Of a stretch of 64,000 bases of DNA, positions 9,639 through 19,783 are shown piece after piece. This DNA is from Hordeum vulgare subsp. vulgare (taxonomy: Eukaryota > Streptophyta > Magnoliopsida > Poales > Poaceae): positions 188,035,703 to 188,099,702 of the forward strand of contig NC_058519.1 of NCBI RefSeq assembly GCF_904849725.1. Reading direction: 5' to 3'. The position numbers and the translations under genes are program-made. The stretch's first letter is position 1; each line of letters opens with the position of its first letter. The notes beneath the pieces were generated by a model that saw only the letters and a program-made list of their open reading frames with translations, was not told the origin of the DNA and did not search any database.

Positions 9639-12404
9639 AACTCTTGCTCCTCCTCGAGTAGGGAAGTGATAAAGAATGAATTTTTGATGTGGAATGCTAC
9701 CTAGCATAATTGTCCTTTGCAACTTCTTTCACGTGACATGAATGTTCAGATCCGTAAGATTCAAAACAATAGTTTGCTATTGACATGAAAACAGTAATAC
9801 TTCAAGCAAACTAGAAAAGTAATCATGAACTTTCAAAATAACAAGGCCAAAGAAAGTTATCCCTACAAAATCGTATAGTATGGCTATACTCCATCATCCT
9901 CACACAACTAATGTAAATCATGCACAACCCCGGAATTGGGCAAGTAACTGTTTTCACACTCTTACTTTCTCAAACTTTTTATAACTATCACGCAATACAT
10001 GAGCGCGAGCCATGGATATAGCACTATAGGTGGAATAGAGTGTGGTGGTGGTTGTGAGACAAAAAGGAGGAGATGGTCACATTGACTCGGTGTATCAATA
10101 GGCTATGGAGATGCCCATTAATAGATATCAATGTGAATGAGTAGGGATTATCATACAAAGGATGCACTAGAGTTATAAGTATGTGAAAGCTCAAAAGGAA
10201 AACTAGTGGGTGTGTATCCAACTTGCTTGCTCACGAAGACCTAGGGCAATTTTGAGGAAGCCCATCATTGGAATATACAAGCCAAGTTATAAAATGAAGA
10301 TTCCCACTAGCATATGGTAGTGACAAAGCAAGAAGCTCTCAATTATGAAGAACATGGTGCTAACATGAAGCACAGGTGTGGAAAAAGATAGTAGCATTGT
10401 CCCTTCTCTCTTTTTCTCTCTTTTCTTTTTTTCATTTGGGCTCTTAGGCCTCTTTTTTTCTCTCTTGTTTTGGTTTTTGGGCTCTTTGGCCTTTTTTTTA
10501 TTTCCTCACATGGGACAATGCTCTAATAATGATGATCATCACACTTTTATTTACTCAAAGCTCAAAGATCACAACGATGATGACTCCATAGGAAATGCCT
10601 CCGACAGTGTACCGGGATGTGCAACGATCTAGCATGGCGTATGATGTTGAAACATCTCGCTAGCTATCTACGATCATGCAATGGCAATATGAGAGTGACG
10701 ACACAAATCATGAGACGAAACGGTGGGAGTTGCATGGCAATATATCTCGGAACGGCAATGGAAATGCCCTAGTAGGTAGATATGGTTGTTGTTTTGAGGA
10801 AGGAATTTGGTGGGTTTGTGCACCGGCGAGAATTGCGCGGCACTAGAAAGGCTAGCAACGGTGGAAGGTGAAAGTGCATCTATACCATGGGATCACATTA
10901 GTCATGAAGAACTCATATACTTATTGCGAAAGTTTTTATTAGTAATTGAAACAAAGTGCTAAACGCATACTCCGAGGGGAAGGGTTGGTAGGTGTAAACC
11001 ATCGCGCGATCCCGATCTCTACACAAAGGATGGCAATCAATAGATCAATTATGCTCCGACTTCATAACATAGCGGTTCACCATATGTGCATGCTACGGGA
11101 ATCACTAACTCCAACACAAGTATCTCTAGATTTACAACACCCTACTAACATAACTCTCAATGTTACCGAATCCATGTCTCAAAACTAATTGAGAGGAATC
11201 GAAACTTCTCTTTCTACTCAATGCACACGAACATGGAGGTTTTTGCATCGTCTTTGGGTACCTAACACATTTGGGACTACTTTCATAGCATATGCCAACT
11301 ACCAAATCACGCACTGCCGTGCTCTAAAGATATAAGTGAAGCACAAGAGCAAAAGTATCTAGCTCAAAAGATATAAGTGAAGCATAAGAGCAAAAGTATC
11401 TAGCTCAAAAGATATAAGTGAAGCACTATGAGCATTCTAGCAAAATCACGATGAGTGCATGTATCTCTTTCTCAAAAAGGTGTGCATCAAGGATGATTGT
11501 GACCAAACAAAAAGAAAAGACTCCTAAGATAGAAGACGCACCAAGCAAAACACATATCATGTGGTGAATAAAAATATAGCTCCAAGTAATATTACCGATG
11601 GATTGAAGACGAAAGAGGGGATGCCTTCCCGGTGCATCCCCAAGCTTAGGCTTTTTGGTGTCCTTGAATTTGGCTTGGGATGCCTTGGGCATCCCCAAGC
11701 TTGAGATCTTTCCACTCCTTATCTCTTTGTCCATGAGAACATCACCCAAAACTTGAAAACTTCACAACACAAAACTTTAAACAGAAACTTGTGATAACAT
11801 TAGTACAAGAAAACAAACTACCACTTCTTTTGGTACTGTAGAAAACTTGAATTCCATCTATATTGATGATTGGATACTTTATTATCACTTTTCCATGGCT
11901 AGTACCCCCCGATACGAACCATAGTTTCATCAAAACAAGCAACCAACTCAACAGAAACAGAATCTGTCAAAAACAGACCAGTCTGTAGCAATCTGTATAC
12001 TTCGTATACTTCTGGTACCTTAACAAATCTGAATAATTTCGACGTCCTCGGAAAAAGCATATATATCAGCAGCAAAAATAATCAGCTCAAAATCTCTTTC
12101 TGAATAAAAATGAAAAATCATCTTGTGAGCGAAAAGTTTCTGTCTTTTTCCAGCAGGATCAAACAACCATTACCAAGACTAGTCATAAAGGCTTTGCTTG
12201 GCTCAAACAAAAAAGAAACACAAAAAACACAATCACAACAGAATTATGAAAGTGTGGACGGAACAAAACAGAAAGAAAAAGATAAATTCATTGGGTTTCC
12301 TCCCAACAAGCGCTATTGTTTAACGTCCTTAGCTAGGCATAGAAGCGATAGAATCACGTATCATCGTCTTTGGTGCTCAAACCATAAGTGACCCTCATCA
12401 TGGA
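9639..12404 (-). other. Noncoding 3' region of G1
   Basis: About 2.8 kb between the gag stop and the polypurine tract. I find no coding frame with homology I recognise. The region is collinear with the same part of G2 (19799-22488). It holds a 41-bp tandem repeat (11322-11430), two internal polypurine-tract copies and T-rich stretches (10400-10500). The frame at 10378-10632 is low-complexity Phe/Leu and not credible. Long 3' regions like this are common in Athila-type elements. Confidence 0.8.
11322..11430. repeat. 41-bp tandem repeat, ~2.7 copies, in the G1 3' region
   Basis: Units start at 11322, 11363 and 11404. Each begins CTCAAAAGATATAAGTGAAG (first copy CTCTAAAG...) and the first two continue GAGCAAAAGTATCTAG. 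G2 has a diverged equivalent at about 21413-21520, and F has scattered CTTCACTTATAT motifs at 59350-59560. Confidence 0.85.
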
Positions 12405-14427
12405 TTAATAAGGAAATCTTATTTTCTTTCTAGGAAAGTGTTCCATGCCCTTCCTTAAAGGAAATTGAAATCGAATATTCCCTTCCTTCATATCGATGAT
12501 AGAACCGATAGTCCTTAGGAAAGGTCTACCAAGAATAATGGGGCATGTAGGATTGCAATCAATGTCAAGCTCAACGAAATCCACGGGTACATAGTTCCTA
12601 TTTGCAATAATAAGAACATTATTGATCCTTCCCATGGGTTTCCTGACAGTAGAATCAGCAAGATGCAAATTAAGAGAACACTCTTCAATCTCACTAAAAC
12701 ACAGAACATCACATAAAGACTTTGGAATCGCAGAAACGCTAGCACCCAAATCACACGAAGCATTGCACTCATAGTTTTGATTTTGATTTTGATCGTAGGT
12801 TCCCACTCATCATGAAGCTTTCTAGGGATAGAGACTTCCAATTCAAGTTTCTCTTCAAGAGATTTTATCATAGCTTCGATGATATGATCGGTAAAGGCTT
12901 TGTTTTGGCTATAAGCGTGTGGAGAGTTCAACATGGATTGCATCAAAGAAATGCATTCAATCAAGGATAAACTATGATAATTGAATTCCTTGAAATCTAC
13001 GGTAGTAATTTCATTACTACACAAAGTTTTAACGTCTTCTACTCCGCTTTTAATGCTTTTAGCATCAAGATAGCTGGACTCCGAATCATTGGGGCACTTT
13101 TCAACCAAAGTGGATTCATATCCAGCCCCATAATCATTAGATTTGACACAAGAAAACAAGATTCAATGGGAGTCACACCAAGCACTTTAAGATCTTCGTG
13201 ATTCTCATCACGAGAACACGCCTTTTCAAGCCATTCATGTCTAGCACGAATTTGGGCGGTTCTTTCATGGCTCTCAATCATGGAAACACGCATAGCTTTC
13301 AAAGTTTCATCCATGTTGATTTTGGGAGGAGCACATCTAACTCTCAAAGCATCAACATCACAAGAAATTCTATCCATGCACTTAGCCAAATCGTCAATTT
13401 TGAGTAGTTTTTCCTCTATGGACGCATTGAAAATCTTTTGAGAGTTGATGAACTCTTTGATATTACTCTCTAGATCAGAGGGTTATCTATTGTAATTTCC
13501 ATGAGTATTGTTGTAGGAGTTTCCAAAGTTATTAGAGGAGTTACTAGGAAAAGCCCTAGGAACATAGTTTCCTCTAAAGGCATTGTTGTTGCCAAAGTTA
13601 TTCCTACCAACAAAATTAACGTCCAAGATAGCGTTGCTACTCTCAATCAAAGAAGACAAAGGGATATCATTAGGATCCAAAGGAGCACTTCTACTAGCAA
13701 CCAAATTCATTAACTCATCCATCTTAGCACTCAACGAGTTAATTTCTTCTATAGCGTGTACCTTCTTACTAGTAGGTGACCTTTCAGTGTGCCATTGAGA
13801 GTAGTTTGTCATGATGTTGTCTAAGAGCTTTGTGGCTTCCCCTAACGTGATTTCCTTGAATATTCCACCTGAGGCGGAGTCCAAGATATTTCTATAAGCA
13901 AAATTCAAGCCAGCGTAAAAGATTTGAATAATCATCCAAAGGCTCAAGCCATGAGCGGGACAATTTCTAATCCTTAATTTCATTCTCTCCCAAGGTTGTG
14001 CAACATGTTCATGATCAAGTTGCTTGAAATTCATGATATCATTACGGAGAGAGATGATCTTAGCCGGCAGAAAATACTTGGATATATAAGCATCTTTGCA
14101 CTTATCCCAAGAATTGATACTATTTTTGGGCAAAGAAGAAAACCTAGTTTTTGCACGATCTCGCAACAAGAAAGGAAAAAAGCTTCAATTTAATCACGTC
14201 ATTATCCACATCTTTTTTCTTTTGCATATCGCAAAGCTCAATGAAGGTATTGAGATGGGATGCGACATCTTCACTGCGAAGGCCAGAGAATTGCTCTTTC
14301 ATAACAAGATTCAGCAAAGCGGCATTGATTTGTATGACTTTGCACTAGTGGCGGGAGCAATCGGAGTACTAATAAAATCGTTATTATTAGTATTCGAGAA
14401 GTCACAAAGTTTGGTGTTTTCGTTCAT
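12405..14427 (-). pseudogene. Athila-type gag with fused aspartic protease, G1, broken
   Basis: Reads from ATG at 14427 (MNENTKLCDFSNTNNNDFIS) to about 12405. The order matches the better copy in G3: gag core with RAKTRFSSLPKNSINSWDKC (piece 13483-14169), an Asn-rich GNNNAFRGNYVPRAFPSN stretch with no CCHC zinc finger, a coiled segment (13039-13389, 12515-13159), then a retropepsin-like domain with CDLGASVSAIPKSL and PIILGRPFLRTIG (12405-12806). At least four frame changes or stops break it. Gag would form particles and bind RNA. No RT or integrase follows. The protease has DLG in place of DTG/DSG. Confidence 0.85.
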
Positions 14428-14617
14428 GGTGAATTCAACAAGCAAGCAAGCACATAAGCAAACAAAAAGCAGGAGAAAAAAGGCCGAACGAAAAGCAAAC
14501 GAAAAAGGCAAATTGGTGAAGTGGGGGAGAGGAAAACGAGAGGCAATTGGCAAACAAAGTAAATGCAAGAGATGAGTTTGCGACACCTACTTGGATTAGT
14601 TCTTGACTTGATCTTCC

Positions 14618-14635
14618 TCCCCGGCGACGGTGCCA
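14618..14635 (-). other. Primer-binding site of G1 (tRNA-Asp type)
   Basis: TGGCACCGTCGCCGGGGA on the minus strand, 10 bases inside the 5' LTR end. It differs at two positions from TGGCGCCGTTGCCGGGGA, the complement of the plant tRNA-Asp(GUC) 3' end. Confidence 0.8.
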
Positions 14636-14645
14636 GAAATTCTTC

Positions 14646-15941
14646 TGCTATCCACAGAGACAACAGCGCCACCAATTGACACATTGACAGAGGCTGGGCT
14701 TGCATTGTTTTTCCCTTGAAGAGGAAAGGGTGATGCAGCACAGGAGCTGTAAGTATTTCCCTCAGTTTGAGAACCAAGGTATCGACCCAGAAGGAGGGTC
14801 TCGTCAAGTCCAAAGTGCGTGCGCAAACACAAACAAGCTTGCACCCAATGCTTCAAAGGGGTTGTCAATCCCTTCAAGATTATTTGCAAAGTGAGATCTG
14901 AAGGCGGAAAGTGCAACGAGGTAAAAAGTGTAAGGCTGAAAATATGGTGTGGAGTAGACCCTGGGGGCCATAGTGTTCACTAGAGGCTTCTCTCAAAATA
15001 GCAAGTATTACGGTGGGTGACCAAATTACTGCCGAGCAATTGATAGAACCGCGCAAAGTCATGACGATATCTAAGGCAATGATCATACATATAGGCATCA
15101 CGTCAGAGACAACTAGACTGATACTTTCTGCATCTACTACTATTACTCCACACATCGACTGCTATCCAGCATGCATCTAGTGTATTGAGTTCATGATGAA
15201 CAGAGTAACGCTTTAAGCAAGATGACATGATGTAGAGGGATAATATCAAACCAATGATGAAAACCCCATCTTTTTACCCTTGATGGCAACAACACGATGC
15301 GTGCCTCGCTACCCCTTCTGTCACTAGGTGAGGTCACCGCACGGTATGAACCCAAAACCAAGCACTTCTCCGAATGCAAGAATGATAGATCTAGTTGGCC
15401 AGACAAAACCCACAACTCGAAGAGAATTACAAGGATATGAAATCATGCATAAGAGAGAACAGAAGAAACTCAAATAAGATTCATAGATAATCTGATCATA
15501 AATCCACAATTCATCGGATCTCGACAAACACAACACAAAAGAAGATTACATCAGATAGATGTCCATGAAGATAATGGAGAACTTTGTATTGAAGATCCAA
15601 GAGAGAGAAGAAGCCATCTAGTTACTAGCTATGGACCCATAGGTCTATGGTGAACTACTCACGGATCATCGGAGAGGTCATGGTGTTGATGGAGAAGCCC
15701 TCCGTGTCCGAATCCCCCCTCCGACAGGGCACCAGAACGTGCCCCGGATGGGATCTTGCGGAGATAGAAGCTTGCGGCGCTAGAAAAGTACTTTCGATGA
15801 TCTCCTGATTTTTTTCTAGAATTTATGGGAATATATAGGCGAAAGACCTAGGGAAAAGGGCGTCCAGGGGGGCCACAAGCCTGGATGACAAGATAATAGC
15901 ATGAAACTATCAAAAATTATAGATACGTAGGAGACGTATCA
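14646..15941 (-). repeat. 5' LTR of G1
   Basis: 1296 bp, minus strand, starting TGATACGTCTCCTACGTATC at 15941 and ending ...GGATAGCA at 14646. It lacks a 258-bp block present in the 3' LTR. The junction is at 15886/15887, where CCTGGAT runs directly into GACAAGATAA. The deletion removes the right arm of the conserved LTR stem-loop and the segment up to the LTR start region. Confidence 0.87.
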
Positions 15942-15946
15942 ATCTA

Positions 15947-17173
15947 CAACATCAATTTCTGCAAATATTACTCAGACTATGTTCAAGACAATTTAGTTTA
16001 GCTAATCATATTACTCAAAACTCCCACTCAAATAGACATCCCTCTAGTCATTCGAGTGTCGCATGATCCAAATTCAGTAACTCAAGTCCGATCATCATGT
16101 GAGTTGAGTATAGTATCAGTGGTGAACATCTCCATGTTGATCATATCAACTATATGAATCATGCTCGACCTTTTGGTCTCTTGTGTTCCGAGGACATTTC
16201 TGTACATGCTAGGCTCGTCAAGTTTAACCCGAGTGTTCCGCGTGTGCAACAATTTTGCACCCGTTGTATGTGAACCTTGAGTCTCTCACACCCGATCATC
16301 GGATGGTGTCTCGAATCGATGAACTGGCGCAACAGTGCACAGTCGGGGAGAACACAATTTTATCTTGAAATATTAGTGAGGGATCACCTTATAATTCTAC
16401 CATCGTTCTAAGAAAAATAAGGTACATAAAAGGATTAACAACACATGCAAATCATAAGTGACATGATATGGCCATGAACTTGTGCTTCTTGATCTCCATC
16501 ACCAAAGCACCGGCATGATCTCCATCGTCACTAGGGCCGCACCATGATCTCCATCATTGTGCCGCCATCGAGGTTGTCGTGCTATCTATGATATTACTAC
16601 TAAAGCTACTACCTAATGATATAGTAAAAGTATCTGCAAGCACAAGCGTTAGTTTAGAGACAACCCTATGGCTCCTGCCAATTGCCGTAGCATCGACGTG
16701 CAAGTCGATATTTAACTATTACAACATAATCATCTCATACATCCAATATATCATATCATGTCTTTGGCCATATCACATCACATGCATACCCTGCAAAAAC
16801 AAGTTAGATGTCCTCTAATTTGTTCTTGCATGTTTTACATGGTTACTATGGGTATCTAGTTTGATCGCATCTTACTTACGCAAAGCCACAATAGTGATAT
16901 GAAAATCGCTATTTAACATTGTCCAAGGTCCGCCTCGCTCAAATCCGATTCAACTAAAGTTGAAGAAACAAACACCAGCCAGTCATCTTTATGCAACAAG
17001 TTGCATGTATAACGATGAAACCGGTCTCTCGTAAGCGTACTAGTAAAGTTGGTCTGTGCCGCTTCAATCCAACAATACCGCCGAATCAAGAAAATACTAA
17101 GGATGGCAGCAAATTGAACAACAACACCCACAAACTCTTTTGTGTTCGACTCGAGATATCATCAACGCGTGAA
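15947..17173 (-). other. 5' untranslated leader of element B
   Basis: About 1.2 kb between the primer site and the gag start, separated from gag by G1. No credible ORF. It is collinear with the leader of A at 27172-27885, including ATGATCTCCATC repeats and GTTGCATG near the LTR. BARE/Angela leaders are long and hold packaging signals; none can be pinpointed here. Confidence 0.75.
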
Positions 17174-17189
17174 CCTAGCGCTGATACCA
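17174..17189 (-). other. Primer-binding site of element B (initiator Met tRNA)
   Basis: TGGTATCAGCGCTAGG on the minus strand next to the 5' LTR. The first nine bases are complementary to the plant initiator tRNA-Met 3' end (TGGTATCAGAGC expected), with A-to-C at the tenth. Confidence 0.8.
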
Positions 17190-17190
17190 C

Positions 17191-18135
17191 TGTTGGGGAT
17201 AGTTTCATGGGAAACAACAAAATCCCTATGCAAACGAAGACCTATCATGGTGATGATCATCTACGAGAGGGAGATCAGATCCACATACCCTTGTAGATCG
17301 CTAAGCGGGCAGTGTTAAGAAACACAGTTGATGTAGTGGAACGTCTTCGCGATCCAAATCACCGCCGTCCCACGATCCGTCCCGATCTAGCACCGAATGG
17401 ACGTCACCTCCGCGTTCAGCACACATACAACTCGATGATGATCTCCACCTTCTTGATCCAACAAGAGAGATAAAGCGATAGCTGAATTCTCCAGCAGCAC
17501 GACGGCGTGGCGGTGATGATGGTGGAGCTAATCCGGCAGGGCTTCGTCGTGCCGTACCGATCTAGCTACGAGGTGTCACGAAGTAGTGGAGGGAGAGAGG
17601 GCTGCACAAAGGCTTGAGGTGCAAAAACCCTCTCAAACCTCCACTATATATAGTAGGAACCAAGGGGAGGGTGCCTTGCCTCCTCCTCCAAGGAGGAGGC
17701 GTCGACCAAAGCAAGGAGGGAGGAGTCCTCCTCCAATTATGTTTGGTGGAGGACTCCTTCCTATCTTGTCCACCTCTTTCCTTTTTTCCTCTTTATTTTT
17801 GCCTTGGCCGAAATAGGCTTATTGAGCTGGCCTCACCAACCCACAAAGGGATGGTGCGCCACTCATGGGCCTATTAGGTCCTCTCCCGGGTGGGTGGCCC
17901 CTCCTGGTAAAACCCCGGAACCCATTCGTCACTCTCGGTCTTTTACCGGTAAGGCCCGAAATCCTTCCGTAAGCCAAATGCAACAATCCTATATATCGAT
18001 CTTTGTTTCCGGACCATTCCAAAAACACTCGTGACATCCGGGATCTCATCCGGGACTCCGAACAACATTCGTTTACCAACATCAATAATTCAATTATACC
18101 AAAAATGTCACCGAACCTTAAGTGTGCAGACCCTG
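17191..18135 (-). repeat. 5' LTR of element B, part next to the leader
   Basis: Starts TGTTGGGGATAG at 17191. It is collinear with 2114-3058 and breaks off at GCAGACCCTG (18135), where G2 begins. It resumes at 26325 with CTGCGGGTTCGAGAACTATG. A TATA box is at 17644-17651. Confidence 0.88.
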
Positions 18136-19783
18136 TGCTACTACAACAAAAGACCTTCCAACGGCGCCAGAAACACGTGCTGACAGGAGACTGTTCTTGT
18201 CTTGATACTCCTCAGCAACGGCACCAGGAATCCTTCTGCTACGGCTACGCCTTTAGGGACTTCCTAGGAAAATATGCAAAGGATTTCCCCGTGGCCTTGG
18301 AGCCTTGCGTTGGTGTTCCCTCGAAGCGGAAAGGGTGATGTAGCACAGCGGTGGTAAGTATTTCCCTCGGTTTTGAGAACCAAGGTATCGATCCAGTGAC
18401 GGAATATCACAAGTACCCGCACAAACACAAAAAGCTTGCTCCCAACGCTATGAAGGGGTTGTCATTCCCTTATAGATTGTTTGCCATGTGATAACTGAAA
18501 GCAACAAAGTAACAAAGCAAAGTAAAAGCAAAAGTGGAAACGATAGGTGTGAATAGACCCGGGGGCCGTAGATTTCACTAGTGGCTTCTCTCATGAAAGC
18601 AAGTAGACGGTGGGTGAACAAATTACTGTCGAGCAATTGATAGAACCGCGCAAAGTCGTGACGTCATCTACGGCGATGATTATATCTATAGGCATCACGT
18701 CCAAAACAAGTAGACCGATACTTTCTGCATCTACTACTATTACTCCACACGTCGACCACCATCCAGCATGCATCTAGTGTACTAAGTCCAAAAGAACAGA
18801 GTATCGCCTTAAGCAAGATGACATGATGTACATGGACTATCTCATATCTACGACAAAGCCCACCTTGTTACCCTTGATGGCAACTACACGACGTGTGCCT
18901 TGCTGCCCCTATTGTCACTTGGAAAGGTCACCACACGGTAAGAACCCAAAACCAAGTACTTCTCCCATTGCAAGAATCGTAGATCTAGTTGGCCAAACAA
19001 AACCCAAGACTCGGAGAGACTTACAAGGATATCAAATCATGCATATAAGAAATCAGCAAAGACTCAAATATATATCATAAATAATCTAATCACAAATCCA
19101 CAATTCATCGGATCTCGACAAACACACCGCCAAAGAGGATTACATCGGATAGATCTCCATGAAGATCATGGAGAACTTTGTATGGAAGATCCAAGAGAGA
19201 GAAGAAGCCATCTAGCTACTAACTATGGACCCGTAGGTCTGAAGTGAATTACTCACGAGTCACTGGAGGGACGATGATGTTGATGTAGAAGCCCTACAAC
19301 TCCAAAGTCCCCTCCAGCAGGGCACCGGGAAGGGTCTCCAGATGAGATCTCGCGGAAACGGAAGCTTGCGGCGGCGGAAAAGTGTTTTCGTGGATTCCCT
19401 GATTTTTCTGTATTTTAGGGAATATATAGGCGAAGGAGCTAGGTCAGGGTGGCGCCAGGGAGGCCACAAGCCTGCAAGCCGCCGCCCCCTGGTGGCGGCT
19501 ACAAGGCTTGTGGCCCCCCTGTAGCTCTCCTGGATTGGCCCTCAAGCCCCCTGATCTTCTTCTGTTCGGGAAAATTTTATTTCGGGGATTTTATTCCGTT
19601 TGGACTCCGTTCCAAAATCAGATCTGAAAAGAGCCAAAAACACAGAAAAAACATGAAGTGGCACTTGGCACTGAATTAATAAGTTAGTCCCAAAAAAGAT
19701 ATAAAAGGTACATAAAACATCCAAAGATGACAAGATAACAACATGAAACCATCAAAAATTATAGATACGTTTGAGACTTATCA
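18136..19783 (-). repeat. 3' LTR of G2
   Basis: 1648 bp. On the minus strand it runs from TGATAAGTCTCAAACGTATC at 19783 to ...GTTGTAGTAGCA at 18136. Its U5 end holds two primer-site-like motifs (about 18160-18172 and 18210-18222). Confidence 0.88.
19464..19513. promoter_or_regulatory. LTR stem-loop, G2 3' LTR
   Basis: Arms CCACAAGCC (19464-19472) and GGCTTGTGG (19505-19513), extended inward by GCCGCC/GGCGGC. It lies about 36 bp upstream of the TATA at 19421-19428 (minus strand). Confidence 0.7.

Larger units (their letters stand above)
8082..15941 (-). mobile_element. Element G1: gag-only Athila-type gypsy retrotransposon
   Basis: Two LTRs (8082-9623 and 14646-15941), a primer site for tRNA-Asp (14618-14635), a gag-protease reading region (12405-14427) and a 2.8-kb noncoding 3' region. 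There is no trace of RT, RNase H or integrase on either strand between the LTRs, so it is non-autonomous. A perfect TSD (ATCTA) shows a simple insertion into element B. The closest relatives here are G2 and G3. Confidence 0.88.

Noticed and set aside
10378..10632. Hydrophobic Phe/Leu-rich frame that could suggest a membrane protein
   Set aside because: It comes from a T-rich tract in the G1 noncoding region. The equivalent G2 sequence does not keep the frame.
11322..11430. Regular 41-bp repeats resembling a CRISPR array
   Set aside because: Head-to-tail units with no unique spacers, only ~2.7 copies, inside a plant retrotransposon.
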